This document shows, piece after piece, positions 24,010 through 36,239 of a DNA stretch of 64,000 nucleotides. The position numbers and the translations under genes were made by a program. This DNA is from Haberlea rhodopensis (Eukaryota; Streptophyta; Magnoliopsida; Lamiales; Gesneriaceae). The notes beneath the pieces were generated by a model. That model was not told the DNA's origin. It made no database searches and worked only from the letters and a program-made list of their open reading frames with translations. The DNA lies in NCBI GenBank assembly GCA_907163345.1, contig CAJQUN010001094.1, positions 43,813 to 107,812 on the forward strand, read 5' to 3'. Position 1 is the stretch's first letter; every line of letters begins with the position of its first letter.

Positions 24010-25321
24010 TGTTGGGATATGCCATAAGACATGTCATTAGATGATTGTTTATGACATACAATGTATTATGATTTTATAAATGGCAAATCATTATTATATA
24101 TTCGAATATCTGTGCAATATGAATTGATATATAAGTTAATGTCCTTAGAATAATATTGTATTATTATTAAAGATTGTCCCTAGTCAAGTATTATCATAAA
24201 TAAGGATAATGATAATACATTGAGACTAGTATGTTTTGATTGATGAATTGTTCATGGATATGAGATATCAAATCAAAACATGGGTACATGTTAGAGAACA
24301 ATGTACTGGACAGACCCACCATGAGAATGCTACATGGATAGTTATATGAGTGTCATAAGCAATTCTCATAGTGATAATAATGTACGTAATCCTTATGACT
24401 TGAGATCATCAGAGATCCCAACATAAGGAGTTATGTATCTTGATATTGTCAAACGTTACATGTAACAAGGTAAACTATAAAGGCAACTATTGGATAAACT
24501 ACGAATTATGTAGAGGGATGTTGATTGATCAAGATAGGATTTGTCCCTCCTATATAACAGGAGAAGTGTTTGGGCCCTTGATCAAGTAAGACTAAAATGC
24601 ATGGCCGTGCTCGAATGAGTCGATATGTGATATCGAGCTTATTCGTTTATTCTAGTTCTACTTGGGGATCAAGAAATAGAGATTGAATATACGAGTGTGA
24701 CTATTCCATGACTCGTGTTCAATCTAAACACATGAGAATTAAATTCATGAGATGAATTAAATAATTAAGAAGAGTCTTAATTAAATGATTATAAGGATTT
24801 AATTAAATCATGGGTTTGGGCCCATGAGACTTTAAGAAAGTCTTGAACCTTAATTAAATCTTATAATATAAATACAAGGTTATGATTAATTGTTAAGAAC
24901 ACAATTCATAAAATAACCAAGCCACCTTAACCTTGAGCTCTCGGCCGCCTCTCTCAAATTGAAAGTCACCCTCGCCGCCGCCGCCAACGCCGCCGTGAGT
25001 TGTGTGAGTTTTTGATTGGCCGCCGTTGATCGGTTTTGAACCGGGAGTTCAGTTTTGGTTCAAGAATAAGTCTAGCAACTTGTTCTTGAACATCCCTTCT
25101 TCGATTTGATCGTGTGGATACCGTAGAGGCAAGACCTTGGAGGTGTTGCTCGTGACTCGGAATTCGTTGGACGTGGTGCTTCGTGGATTCTGCTCAAACA
25201 CGCTACAAGGGTGAGACTCTTATCTTCTCTATTCTGATATGACCACTTTTTATAGATCCGCGGTTCTAGTAATCCAAAATTTTAAATTCCGCTGCGTTGT
25301 ATGCTTGTTGGATTACTAACA
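24010..25321 (+). repeat. 5' LTR of copia element 2 (internally deleted)
   Basis: A 1312-bp LTR, against 1503 bp for its partner. About 190 bp present in the 3' LTR (roughly 33220-33410) are missing here, with the junction near 24735. Confidence 0.92.
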
Positions 25322-25322
25322 G

Positions 25323-25341
25323 TGGTATCAGAGCCGTGTAC
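25323..25341 (+). other. tRNA primer-binding site of copia element 2
   Basis: TGGTATCAGAGCCGTGTAC, one base after the 5' LTR. The TGGTATCAGAG core is complementary to a plant initiator tRNA-Met 3' end, the usual copia primer. Confidence 0.85.
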
Positions 25342-25577
25342 AAAGCTCATATCGGATTTATGTGGTTAATTGTTTAATCATATTTAAATTTGTATTGCAT
25401 GCTAATAAAAGTGTATATAATCATATATGATATGAGTAAATCGAGTTTGTGAAATTATCGTATAATTGTATTTGACATTAATTGGCGAATTATTGTATAT
25501 GATACAAGAAGAAAATCGAACCATGAAGCTAGTGTTTTCGGTCACCACCACAAATGACCCACGGCTGCCACATGAGG

Positions 25578-25920
25578 GCTAGGGTTTTCGAACCCTTGGC
25601 TCGAGATGGTCTAGCCGTCGTGGTTCATGATTGTGCATGGAGGCAACGAAACATGGCTAGGGTTTAGAACCCTTTTGGACCGATTAAATCGTGATGGCGC
25701 GTTAAATTTGGACCATGGTTCACGAAATCATGCAAGTTGGCGGCTACCTCCACATGAGAGCTAGGTTTTTTTTCGAACCCCTTGGCTCGAGATGGTCGAG
25801 CCGTCACTGTCATGAATCGTGCATGGAATAATTGAGACGGCTAGGGTTTCGAACCCTAGCAGCCGCCACTTGCACACACGGCTTATGGACCGTGACTTGG
25901 GATAGGGTTTCGAACCCTAG
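25578..25920. repeat. Iterated near-palindrome array in the copia 2 leader
   Basis: At least five copies of the CTAGGGTTTCGAACCCTAG-type motif: about 25578, 25656, 25763, 25842 and 25903. They occupy the same place in the leader as in element 1. Several copies have changed arms, for example GGGTTTAGAACCC and GGTTTTTTTTCGAACC. Confidence 0.75.
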
Positions 25921-26281
25921 GCTCATGCATGGTCCAGCCGTGTGGTTATGGTCTTGAAGCCCTTATGGTCCATGGCTTGTGACACGCCAAGTAGTCGTGG
26001 CATGTTATATCCCGAGCGTACGATAATTTTCATAAAATTTTATTTTACAGTTTTATTGGGATTAAATTTTAAAATGTTTAGAAATTAATTCATTAATTGT
26101 TATTGCATGTTGTTGAGCCTTAAACGCATGGTTGCGTTTAATGCGTTAAATTATCCCCGGTTAATCTTTGGGTTTTGATGATCAACAAAACTTGTGTTTG
26201 TTATACTAATGCATCTACTTAGTGTGCAAATTAAGTGATGAAAAGTGGGATGAAATGAAGAAAATCGATTGTGCATATTCT

Positions 26282-26712
26282 GGCCTGGATCGCCCCAGGC
26301 GATGGTGATCATCGCCCCAGGCGATGGGTGCCAGGCGGGGCATCGCCACGCACATCGACAGAGGCGATGGCTAGGCAAGCATACCAGGAAGATCGCTCCA
26401 GGCGATGATGACCATCGCCTGAGGCGATGGCAACCAGGAGCGACATCGCCCCGCACATCGACAGAGGCGACGCCGAGGCAATGCGCGGGCATGCGTGCAG
26501 GGGAGATCGTTTGAGGCGATGGGCTGAACGCCCGAGGCGATGGCTGGAACGCCTGAGGCGATGTGGAGTTTGTTTGAGGCGATGATAGATTTGGACATGC
26601 TGAGGCTACGGCCTTGATTTTTGCTATTGATCGCCTGAGGCGATTCGTGTATTTTGGCGACCGTTGGGGCGCGGCGATGGTGATCGCCCGAGGCGATGTC
26701 CGAGGCGATCGA
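26282..26712. repeat. GGCGAT/ATCGCC palindrome array in solo LTR 1
   Basis: Well over ten repeats of words such as ATCGCCCCAGGCGATGG, ATCGCCTGAGGCGATGG and GCCCGAGGCGATG, located immediately upstream of the TATA-like box at 26773. Short frames on both strands here are products of the array. Confidence 0.8.
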
Positions 26713-27085
26713 GGAGTGATTTCAGCCTTTTGTGTAGCAACGGCTAGTAGGAGCCTAGAGGGCCTCCTACACTATAAATATGGATGCTTTGGAGCATTTT
26801 GAAGCCAAGGAACAAGCCTACAAACTTCTACAAAGTCACGATAATTATTATTTCAAATTGTATTGCAATCTCCATACATTGTTGTTGTATTGGAGTTTGT
26901 AATTGTCTTCTTTGTTAGAGTCTTGTTTTCTTCGTGTGAGTGCACCGTGAAGGTGTTTTTGATTTGATCTATTGTAAAGGTCCTCCAACACCAAAGCAAG
27001 TTGGAAAATTGTAAAGTCATCAACAAGTCTAGTTGGTGCAAGTGTGTGGCTATCCTTGGAGCCCTTAAGGCCAAGAAGACTCGTG

Positions 27086-27232
27086 AAGAGTATTGATAGC
27101 TCGGGAAGAGCTTTGTGTACTCGGGAAGAGCGTTGTGTACTCGGGAAGAGTATTGTGCTCGGGAAGAGCTTGTGTATTCGGGAAGAGTAGTGTGCTCGGG
27201 AAGAGCTTTGTAACTCAGGAAGAGTTGTTGTG
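27086..27232. repeat. CTCGGGAAGAG tandem array in solo LTR 1
   Basis: Seven copies of a unit of about 17-22 bp, CTCGGGAAGAG plus a variable GCTTTGTGTA-like spacer. Only about three degenerate copies exist in the sister LTR (around 38085-38145). Confidence 0.8.
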
Positions 27233-28514
27233 TGGCTAACTTGGAGCCCTCAATGCCAAGACCAATTGTTCTAGTGGAACCTCGGTTGGAGGTTATCTAA
27301 CCGAGAAGAGGAGACGTAGGCGATTCATCGCCGAACTTCTATAACAAATATCCTTGTTATTTTATTGCTTTATTTCCTTTATGCATTTATTTATTTTGTT
27401 CTTTTTATTTATCGATTGACTAAAGGCTTCCGCAAAGCGCAAAACTCTTTTATTTTTCAAACTCATTGTAAAACGTTAAAGTAGCCAAGGAATCTCATTC
27501 ACCCCCCTCTTCGATTCCAACACATGTTATATGTGTTGTTTAAGCATGGTGCATGGTTATAGCCCTTTAACCTATTAGATAGGATTTGTGAATGTTTGTA
27601 TTTAAATACGGCCTGCGTGTCGTGCCTTCTCTATTTTTCTAAATGTTATCCCTCCCCTACGATCCCCTCGAATGTGACTCGATGAATTCTCTATATCTTG
27701 TAAATGTTATATAGTATAGTTTATTTTATTGATGGAGATCAATGAAGATGGACAAAGGTGCCGGGCTGAGGAGGCCATTCACAAAAGGGAGCCAAAGAGG
27801 TGCTTGGAGAAGTTACCTTAGGTTGACCTTTAGGATTTTCTCATTGGCTTGAGAAAATCGTTTGTTGGGGCTATAACCATGTCACGTTTAACTTTATGTT
27901 GATGTATGAGATGCATGTTTATTGTTTTATTTAATATTGATGCTTATATATATGTAGATATGTATATATTCATATATGTACTGGACATATTTTCAATATT
28001 AATAAAATCATGAGATCAATAAATCTCTCTTATAATATTAAGTTTAAGATGCCTTCCAATTAAAAATACTCATCAAGACTTCGATTGAACATGTGTGGAT
28101 TTGCCAAAGCAAAGCACCGTGACAATATTAGTAAGGCGCGAATGGATAAATGTGATATCCGTTTTGTTTTAAAAATTGGGTTCGACTTAACTAGCGTTAT
28201 CTCAATAGGATTGGGAACCTAGAGGCATGGGGTTGGATAAAAATTCATTAGATGAATTTGAACAAAGTGTTGTTCGTCCAACCATCCAAGAATTACATGT
28301 GATGTAATTGACAAAGTGTTGTCTACCTAAATAACCGAGTCTTGGGCGATTAGCCAAAGCTAACTCAAGATTAAGTGAAATATGGATCTTGGCCCACTAA
28401 AGTTTTCGAGGGTTGATAATTTTAAACAAAATAGTGGGAGTGTCATTTAATATAAGACCATATTAAATGATTAAAATCATAAACTTATTTTGCATATTTA
28501 TATTGTAGATATCC

Positions 28515-31500
28515 ATGGCAACTAACAACGTCACAAGCACATTATCATTGCGATCGGTCCTTGAGAAGGACAAACTTAATGGGACAAATTTCCTAGACTG
28601 GTATAGGAATTTGAGGATTGTCCTCAAGCAAGAAAAGAAACAATATGTCCTTGAGGAATCCTTACCTGCTGAGGAACCTCCCTTGACGGCTGCTAAGGCA
28701 TATAAAGATGCTTACAAGAAGCATCAAAATGACGCACTTGATGTTGGGTGCCTTATGCTTGCCACTATGAACTCTGAGCTTCAGAAGCAACATGAGGAAA
28801 TGGAGGCGTTCGATATGATCGAGCATCTAAAGCAACTGTACCAACAACAAGCAAGACAAGAGTGGTATGACGTCTCTAAAGCGTTGTTCCAGTGTAGAAT
28901 GGTAGAAGGAAGTCTAGTTGGAACTCATGTACTCAAGATGATTGGGTATATTGAGAATCTGGAGAAGCTGAGTTTTCCTTTGCACCAAGAGTTGGCCACT
29001 GACGTGATCTTGCAACGTTGCCTGAAAGCTTCAGTCAATTTGTCTTGAATTACAATATGATTGAAATTGAAAAGACTCTACCACAGTTACTTGGCATGCT
29101 TAGAACTTTTGAAGCAAACAACAAGAAGTCTAAGCCTACAAATGTTCTTATTGTGAATAAGAGCAAATGAAAGACTAAAGCTAAAAGCTTCAAGAAGAAC
29201 AAGAAGGTCATTGTTAAGTCTAAGCCACATGCTTCTGCACTAAATCCAAAGGGAGGAGTGGCAAAGGAAGGGAACTGTTTCCATTGCCGTGAGACCGGTC
29301 ATTGGAAAAGGAACTGCAAAGTATATCTGGAAGATCTTAAGAAGACGAAGGGAAGTGTGACTTCCACTTCAGGTATTTTTGTTATAGAAGTCAATTTATC
29401 TACTTCTTCATCATGGGTATTAGATACTGGATGTAGATCTCACATTTGTGTAAATGTGCAGGATCTCAAAAGGAGTAGGACGTTGACGAAAGGTGAAGTT
29501 GATCTCCGAGTTGGAAATGGAGCAAGAGTTGCTGCATTAACTATAGGAGATTATTGTTTAGCTTTACCTTCTAGTTTATCGTTGATTTTGAAAGACTGTT
29601 ATTTTGTGCCATCTATTACTAAAACCATTATTTCTATTTCTTGTTTGGACAAGTGTGGATTTTCATTTATGATAAAGAACAACTATTGTTCTATTTATTT
29701 AAATGATATGTTTTATGCTAGTGCACAAATGATTATGTCTTTATGTATTAAATCTTGATATGCCTGTCTATAACATAAATACTAAAATGATTAAAAATAA
29801 TGATTGTAATCTAACTTATCTCTGGCATTGTCGCTTGGGCCACATAAACTAGAACCGCATATCAAAACTTCATAAGGATGGAGTGTTAGATTCATTTGAT
29901 TTTGAATCATATGAAACATGCGAGTCTTGTTTAATGGGCAAGATGACTAAAGCCCCTTTCAAGGGACATTTTGAAAAGGGCAAATGTTTTATTGGGACTA
30001 ATACATAGTGATGTATGTGGACCAATAAGTACACAAGCTAGAGGTGGTTTTCAATACTTCGTTACATTTACTGATGACTTCAGTAGATATGGGTATGTGT
30101 ACCTGATGAAACATAAGCATGAAACCTTTGAAAAGTTCAAAGATTTCAAGAATGAAGTACAAAACCAACTTGACAAAAGTATCAAAATCCTTCGATCAGA
30201 TCGAGGAGGTGAATACTTAAGCCAAGAGTTTCATGACTATCTAAAGGAGTGTGGGATAGTCCCACAACTCACTCCTCCGAATACACCACAATGGAATGGT
30301 GTATCCGAGAGGAGAAATCGAACCTTGTTGGACATGGTTAGATCAATGATGAGTCATGCAGATATTCCGATATCCTTTTGGGGACATGCTTTAGAAACAG
30401 CAATATTTATACTGAACCGTGTTCCATCTAAATCAGTGGAAAAGACACCATATGAGATATGGACTAGGAAACGTCCTAGTATGTCTTTTATGAAGATTTG
30501 GGGTTGTGAGGCTTTCGTGAGACGTCACGTCTCTAACAAACTTGAACCCAAATCTGATAAGTGTTTATTTGTGGGGTATCCTAAGGAAACGAAAGGATAT
30601 TATTTCTATTATCCCACCGAGAACAAAGTGGTTGTTGCTCGGACTGGTGTCTTTCTTGAAAGAGAATTTATTTCTAGAAAAACCAGTGGGAGACAAATAG
30701 AACTTAGTGAAGTTCAACCACAAGAAAACATTGAACATGATATTGAGATGGAAACAGAGCAGACACCACAAGCTGTTGTGGATGAAGTGCCTGCTCAAGA
30801 GACACAAGCCCATCGTAGGTCTGTAAGAGAACACCGGGAGCCACAGAGATATGGATTTCTTGTGACTCAACAAGGTGACTTACTACTTATTGATGAGGAT
30901 GAGCCGTCATCTTATCAACAAGCTATAATGGGCACTGATTCTGAGAATGGCAAGAGGCCATGAAATCTGAGATGGAATCCATGTATGCAAATCAAGTATG
31001 GACTTTGGTTGACCCGCCTGAAGGGGTGAGACCCATAGGGTGCAAATGGATTTTCAAGAAGAAGACCGACATGGATGGTAATGTACAAACCTATAAAGGT
31101 CGACTGGTTGCTAAAGGTTTCAAACAAATTCATGGTATTGACTATGATGAAACTTTTTCACCAGTTGCCATAGTTAAATCCATTAGGATCTTACTTGCAA
31201 TAGCTTCATTTCATGATTATGAAATCTGGCAGATGGATTTCAAAACAGCTTTCCTTAATGGAAATCTGCTTGAGGATGTGTACATGACACAACCTGAGGG
31301 TTTTGTCGATCCAAAGGATGCTGGAAAGATATGCAAGCTACAACGATCCATTTATGGATTGAAGCAGACTTCTCGGAGTTGGAATCTTCGTTTTGATGAT
31401 GCAGTCAAAGAGTTTGGTTTCATCAAAAATGTAGATGAACCTTGTGTCTACAAGAAGGTCAGTGGGAGCATAATTATCTTCCTAATATTGTATGTAGATG

Positions 31501-32480
31501 ACATACTTCTAATTGGGAATGATATATCTGCCTTACAATCTGTAAAGATTTGGCTAGGGAATTGTTTTTCTATGAAAGACTTGGGTGAAACCACCTATGT
31601 ATTAGGAATCAAGATCTATAGAGATAGATCGAGAAGATTACTTGGCCTAAGTCAAAGTACATACATAGAAAAAGTGCTAAAACGGTTTAGCATGCAAGAA
31701 TCTAAGAAAGGATTCGTGCCTATGACGCATGGAATACATCTCTCGAAGGATCAGTGTCCTTCAACACCAGATGAGAGACAACGCATGAGTAAGATTCCAT
31801 ATGCATCAGCTATTGGATCTATCATGTATGCCATGATATGTACTCGTCCCGATGTTTCGTATGCTTTGAGCATGACGAGCAGATATCAAGTTGATCCAGG
31901 TGAAAGTCACTCGATTACAGTCAAGAACATCCTGAAGTACTTGAGAAGAACTAAGGATATATTCTTGATTTATGGAGGTGAGGAAGAGCTCAATGTAATA
32001 GGTTACACTGATGCAAGTTTCCAAACCGACAAAGATGATTTTAGATCGCAATCAGGATATGTGTATTGCCTAAATGGAGGTGCTGTGAGCTAGAAGAGTT
32101 CAAAGCAAGAGACAGTAGCCGATTCTACAACGGAAGCTGAGTATATTGCTGCCTCAGATGCAGCAAAGAAAGATGTTTGGATCAGGAAGTTCATTTCTGA
32201 ACTTGGAGTGGTGCCTAGCATTAAGGATCCGATAGAACTCTATTGTGACAACAATGGAGCGATCGCATTGGCTAAGGAACCTAGATCTCACCAAAGATCC
32301 AAGCACATACTTCGGCGCTTTCATTTCATTCGAGAAATCGTTGAAAGGGGAGATGTTAAAATATGCAAAGTACCAACAGATGATAATGTATCTGACTCAT
32401 TGACGAAGCCACTGTCACAGCAGAAGCATGATTGTCATACTAGATCTCTAGGCATTAAGTATATGTCTGATTGGTCTTAG
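28515..32480 (+). pseudogene. Degenerate gag-pol of copia element 2
   Basis: Gag begins at ATG 28515 and runs open to 29048, then shifts frame. The zinc knuckle CFHCRETGHWKRNC is at about 29276-29317, with the third Gly of the usual CxxCGxxGH changed to Arg. Protease has DTGCRSH near 29427, where the first element has DTGCGSH. GAG-pre-integrase and integrase are at 29830-30600 (SDRGGEY, WNGVSERRNR). RT (FKKKTDMDGN, QMDFKTAFLNG, YVDDILL) covers 30980-31700 and RNase H runs to 32480 (ELYCDNNGAIALAKEP). Breaks include frame changes near 29040, 29760 and 30960, a TGA at about 29167, and TAG at 32091-32093 replacing a Trp. The QMDV-to-QMDF change sits next to the first RT catalytic Asp. Coding is non-functional. 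Confidence 0.92.
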
Positions 32481-32495
32481 TGCAAGTGGGAGATT

Positions 32496-33998
32496 TGTTG
32501 GGATATGCCCTAAGACATGTCATTAGATGATTGTTTATGACATACAATGTATTATGATTTTATAAATGGCAAATCATTATTATATATTCGAATATGCAAT
32601 ATGAATTGATATATAAGTTAATGTCCTTAAAATAATATTGTATTATTATTAAAGATTGTCCCTAGTCAAGTATTATCATAAATAAGGATAATGATAATAC
32701 ATTGAGACTAGTATGTTTTGATTGATGAATTGTTCATGTATATGAGATATCAAATCAACACATGGGTACATGTTAGAGAACAATGTACTGGACAGACCCA
32801 CCATGAGAATGCTACATGGATAGTTATATGAGTGTCATAAGCAATTCTCACAGTGATAATAATGTATGTAATCCTTATGACTTGAGATCATCAGAGATCC
32901 CAACATAAGGAGTTATGTATCTTGATATTGTCAAACGTTACCTGTAACAGGGTAAACTATAAAGGCAACTATTGGATACACTGCGAATTATGTAGAGGGA
33001 TGTTGATTGATCAAGATAGGATTTGTCCCTCCTATATAACAGGAGAAGTGTTTGGGCCCTTGATCAAGTAAGACTAAAATGCATGGCCGTGCTCGAATGA
33101 GTCGATATGTGATATCGAGCTTATTCGTTTATTCTAGTTCTACTTGGGGATCAAGAAATAGAGATTGAATATACGAGTGTGACTATTCCATGACTCATGT
33201 TCAATCTAAACACATGGACAAAGGGATTAAGTTACATGATTAATATTATCACAAGTTCTAAGGTTATGTCGAGTTGAAGACATTCTTATAATTTGGGTAG
33301 CCTTGATGTGTTGCTAGATACCGCTCATTGCTTGTGACGTAAAATGAGATTTTATGTCACTGCCAACATTACAAGATCCTATCGGGTCGCACAAAAGATT
33401 AAATCGATAAAGGAAATTATATTCATGAGATGAATTAAATAATTAAGATGAGTCTTAATTAAATGATTATAAGGATTTAATTAAATCATGGGTTTGGGCC
33501 CATGAGACTTTAAGAAAGTCTTGAACCTTAATTAAATCTTATAATATAAATACAAGGTTATGATTAATTGTTAAGAACACAATTCATAAAATAACCTAGC
33601 CACCTTAACCTTGAGCTCTGGCCGCCTCTCTCAAATTGAAAGTCACCCTCGCCGCCGCCGCCAACGCCGCCGTGAGTTGTGTGAGTTTTTGATTGGCCGT
33701 CGTTGATCGGTTTTGAACCGGGAGTTCAGTTTTGGTTCAAGAATAAGTCTAACAACTTGTTCTTGAACATCCCTTCTTCGATTTGATCGTGTGGATACCG
33801 TAGAGGCAAGACCTTGGAGGTGTTGCTCGTGACTCGGAATTCGTTGGACGTGGTGCTTCGTGGATTCTGCTCAAACACGCTACAAGGGTGAGACTCTTAT
33901 CTTCTCTATTCCGATATGACCACTTTGTATAGATCCGCGGTTCTAGTAATCCAAAATTTTAAATTCCGCTGCGTTGTATGCTTGTTGGATTACTAACA
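32496..33998 (+). repeat. 3' LTR of copia element 2
   Basis: A 1503-bp LTR starting TGTTGGGATATG and ending ACTAACA. It retains the segment deleted from the 5' LTR. Confidence 0.93.
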
Positions 33999-34330
33999 GT
34001 GACAAGGATGGCCTGGAGTTCGGCCGGGTTTGGCCTGTAGCTCTGCTACGCGTGGCTCGGAGCTCGTCCGGGTTTGGCCTGCAGCTCCACCAGGATTGGC
34101 CCGGAGCTCACCTAGGTTTAGCCTGTAGTTCCCCTGGGCGTGGCTCGTAGCTCGCTTTGATGGGCCAATGGAAGTGGGTAACTTGTAGACTTGGGCCAAC
34201 CTATGGGCTTCCTTAATGAGCTTATCTCACCCGGGTATCAATTAGTATAAATCTGTTATATTTAGTAATATAATATAGATAATATAATATTAATTTTATG
34301 ATTGGATTTTCCAAGAAATGACTTGGGAGC
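33999..34330. repeat. GAGCTC-word array, right part, with TATA-like box
   Basis: Degenerate units of about 25-40 bp built on GGCCTGNAGCTC and GGAGCTC words run to about 34165. TATAAAT follows at 34248-34254. This is the continuation of the sequence broken at 24009. It looks like the promoter half of an unidentified LTR. Confidence 0.45.
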
Positions 34331-35486
34331 TAGATCACATAAGTCCGATGCGCGAGCGGATGTGGATGCGCGAGTGCGTCAATTTTCAAAAAAATTGAGT
34401 GCGGGTGCGCCTATTAAAAATTAATAAATAAATAAATATATATACATACACAATGATGAAATGAAGTTAAACATACATAATATACATCATATTTAAAAAA
34501 CTCACATCATTATTATATTATTTACAAATTTACAATATGAAGTTCTTAACAACTTTGGTATTTGCAGCTTTACCATTCTTAAAAAAATATTAAAATTAGA
34601 TTTTATTGAAGGATCTAACATTTGCAGCTTTGCAAAAACGTTATAGCCAGTAAAACAACTTAATTTGAATCTTGTATTTGATCGTTCGTCTAGTAAGGAT
34701 TCTCCGAAAAATATATTGTAGAAAAAGAAATGAAGTATTAAAGTTTTGTTTTATTTTAATATATAAAATAACGAATTTGAAAAATGAAAGCAAATTGTTC
34801 ATATTTATTTCAACATGTTTGGTAATTAGTATGAACTTATTAAAAATGACTCATATTATTTCCGAAGACTTATATTATTACCTTATGAAATGACTAAAAT
34901 AAACATTTAAATTAACTCAATAAAAAAAAGTTTTATTTATAAAGTTCATTCTATTAATTTTTATGCAAAAAACTAAGATATCAAAATTATTATCATTTGC
35001 TCAGCAAAAATGTTACAAAATCACAGATTTATCATACTTTCTTTTATCACATATTTTAATCTTTCATATGTTATCATGTCTTTTCATGATTCATTATCTA
35101 TCTATTTACCATATAATATAATTTTCTTACCAACCTGAAATACCTAGAAACTATAAAAAATTTTCTAAAACCCAAAATAGGAGAATTTTTTTTTATTATT
35201 ACAAAAAAAAAATCGAAGAATTAAGGAGGATTAACAAGACTTAGTAACTTAGTGCGCGACTTAGTAAATCTTAATATATGAATTATGAATTCTTAGTGCG
35301 CGAATTATAAATCTTAGTGCACGAATTATAAAATCTTAGTGTTCGAACTAGAAATTCTTAAAGCGCGAACTAGAAATTCTTAATCGCCTTAAAGCGACGC
35401 ACGCGCACCCAGTTCGCCAGTTCGTGGCCGGAGCGCCAGTTCATAGGAGGGGTAGGAGGATTATGTGACTTAGCTTGTGAGAGCTC
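34331..35486. repeat. Candidate TIR element with a 22-bp internal tandem array
   Basis: Imperfect inverted ends AGCTAGATCACATAAGTCC (about 34330) and, inverted, AGCTAAGTCACATAATCC (about 35480) bracket about 1.15 kb with GC-rich subterminal tracts (GCGCGAG, GCGCACC) and an AT-rich core. Within it, about 35250-35380 holds about six copies of a CTTAGTGCGCGAATTATAAA-like unit. I could not find a convincing target duplication, so the call is tentative. Confidence 0.35.
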
Positions 35487-36235
35487 TTTTTTATTTAAAG
35501 ATTATATTGTGATCGGCTCATATTTACATTAATTAATATGCCTATTTATATATTTTCTTCACATGCTTTTCTTGGAACCAAAATCTTTTTGTCCGCCAAT
35601 AATGTGACACGGAAACGTACTACGTTTTCTTAAAACGTGACATAAAAATATATTTTCTTTATAATGGTTATTATTATTATTATTATTATTATTTTGCAGA
35701 AAACAATATGATACCTAGTTCAAGTCATAATTTTCTTTCCAAAAATACTCTCCATTCGGAATATCATTATGATCACAGTCAAATTTATATCATCACTTCT
35801 AATTATAAAAAAAAAATTATTATCATCTATTAAAAAAACTTCCACAAATTTGAATCGAAATATTAAAAAATAGCAAAAATGAAATATTTTTACAATACTT
35901 TTTAGCATCTAGAAGGGTTCGATTATCTTTAAATTTGATTTTTTAACAAAATAAAGTACCATAAATGAATTATCTTAAAATCAAAGCCACGTCTCCTCGC
36001 CTCGCCGCTAATTGGGAACCTTTGTTGACCAATTATACGATTTCACTTACAGATAGGTTTAAGATAATAAATATATTTTTTAGTCAATGGCAAAGGCTTT
36101 TATATATATGTATGTATATATATATATATATATGTACATGCAGAGTTAGGGGGTGGGCTAAGCACAACTCTATGTCACGTGTCGATTCTTTATATAGAAA
36201 CACCGTGCGATATTTGAGCGATCATGGCTTGCGAA
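35487..36235. other. Intergenic DNA with microsatellites
   Basis: Includes a TTA trinucleotide run (about 35667-35693) and a TA run (about 36115-36131). No gene is visible. Confidence 0.45.
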
Positions 36236-36239
36236 AATG

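Larger units (their letters stand above)
26111..27522 (+). mobile_element. Solo LTR nested in the copia 2 leader (copia-like)
   Basis: A 1412-bp unit starting TGTTGAGCC and ending TTCCAACA, flanked by a 5-bp TSD CATGT (26106-26110 and 27523-27527). Element 1 lacks it at the matching leader position. TATA-like TATAAATA occurs at about 26773-26780. The tail TCATTCACCCCCCTCTTCGA matches the style of many plant copia LTR ends. No interior coding or primer site is present, so it is a solo LTR. A relative is at 37784-38984 in the opposite orientation. Confidence 0.88.
24010..33998 (+). mobile_element. Ty1/copia LTR retrotransposon, element 2 (same family as element 1)
   Basis: A 10-kb element with LTRs 24010-25321 and 32496-33998 and a perfect 5-bp TSD GTGAC (24005-24009 and 33999-34003). 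The primer-binding site TGGTATCAGAGCCGTGTAC is at 25323-25341 and the polypurine tract AAGTGGGAGATT at 32484-32495. It carries a nested solo LTR (26111-27522) in its leader. Coding order is the same as in element 1, and coding is also broken. Confidence 0.95.

Noticed and set aside
25323..25341. TGGTATCAGAGCC resembling part of a tRNA
   Set aside because: It is the retroelement primer-binding site, complementary to a tRNA end. No cloverleaf can be drawn around it.
26151..26598. Frames of 75-113 codons on both strands
   Set aside because: They are produced by the GGCGAT/ATCGCC array, which is open in several frames.
27086..27232. Regular short repeats with spacers that could look like a CRISPR array
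   Set aside because: They lie in a plant retrotransposon LTR with a target-site duplication, units and spacers vary together, and there are no cas genes.
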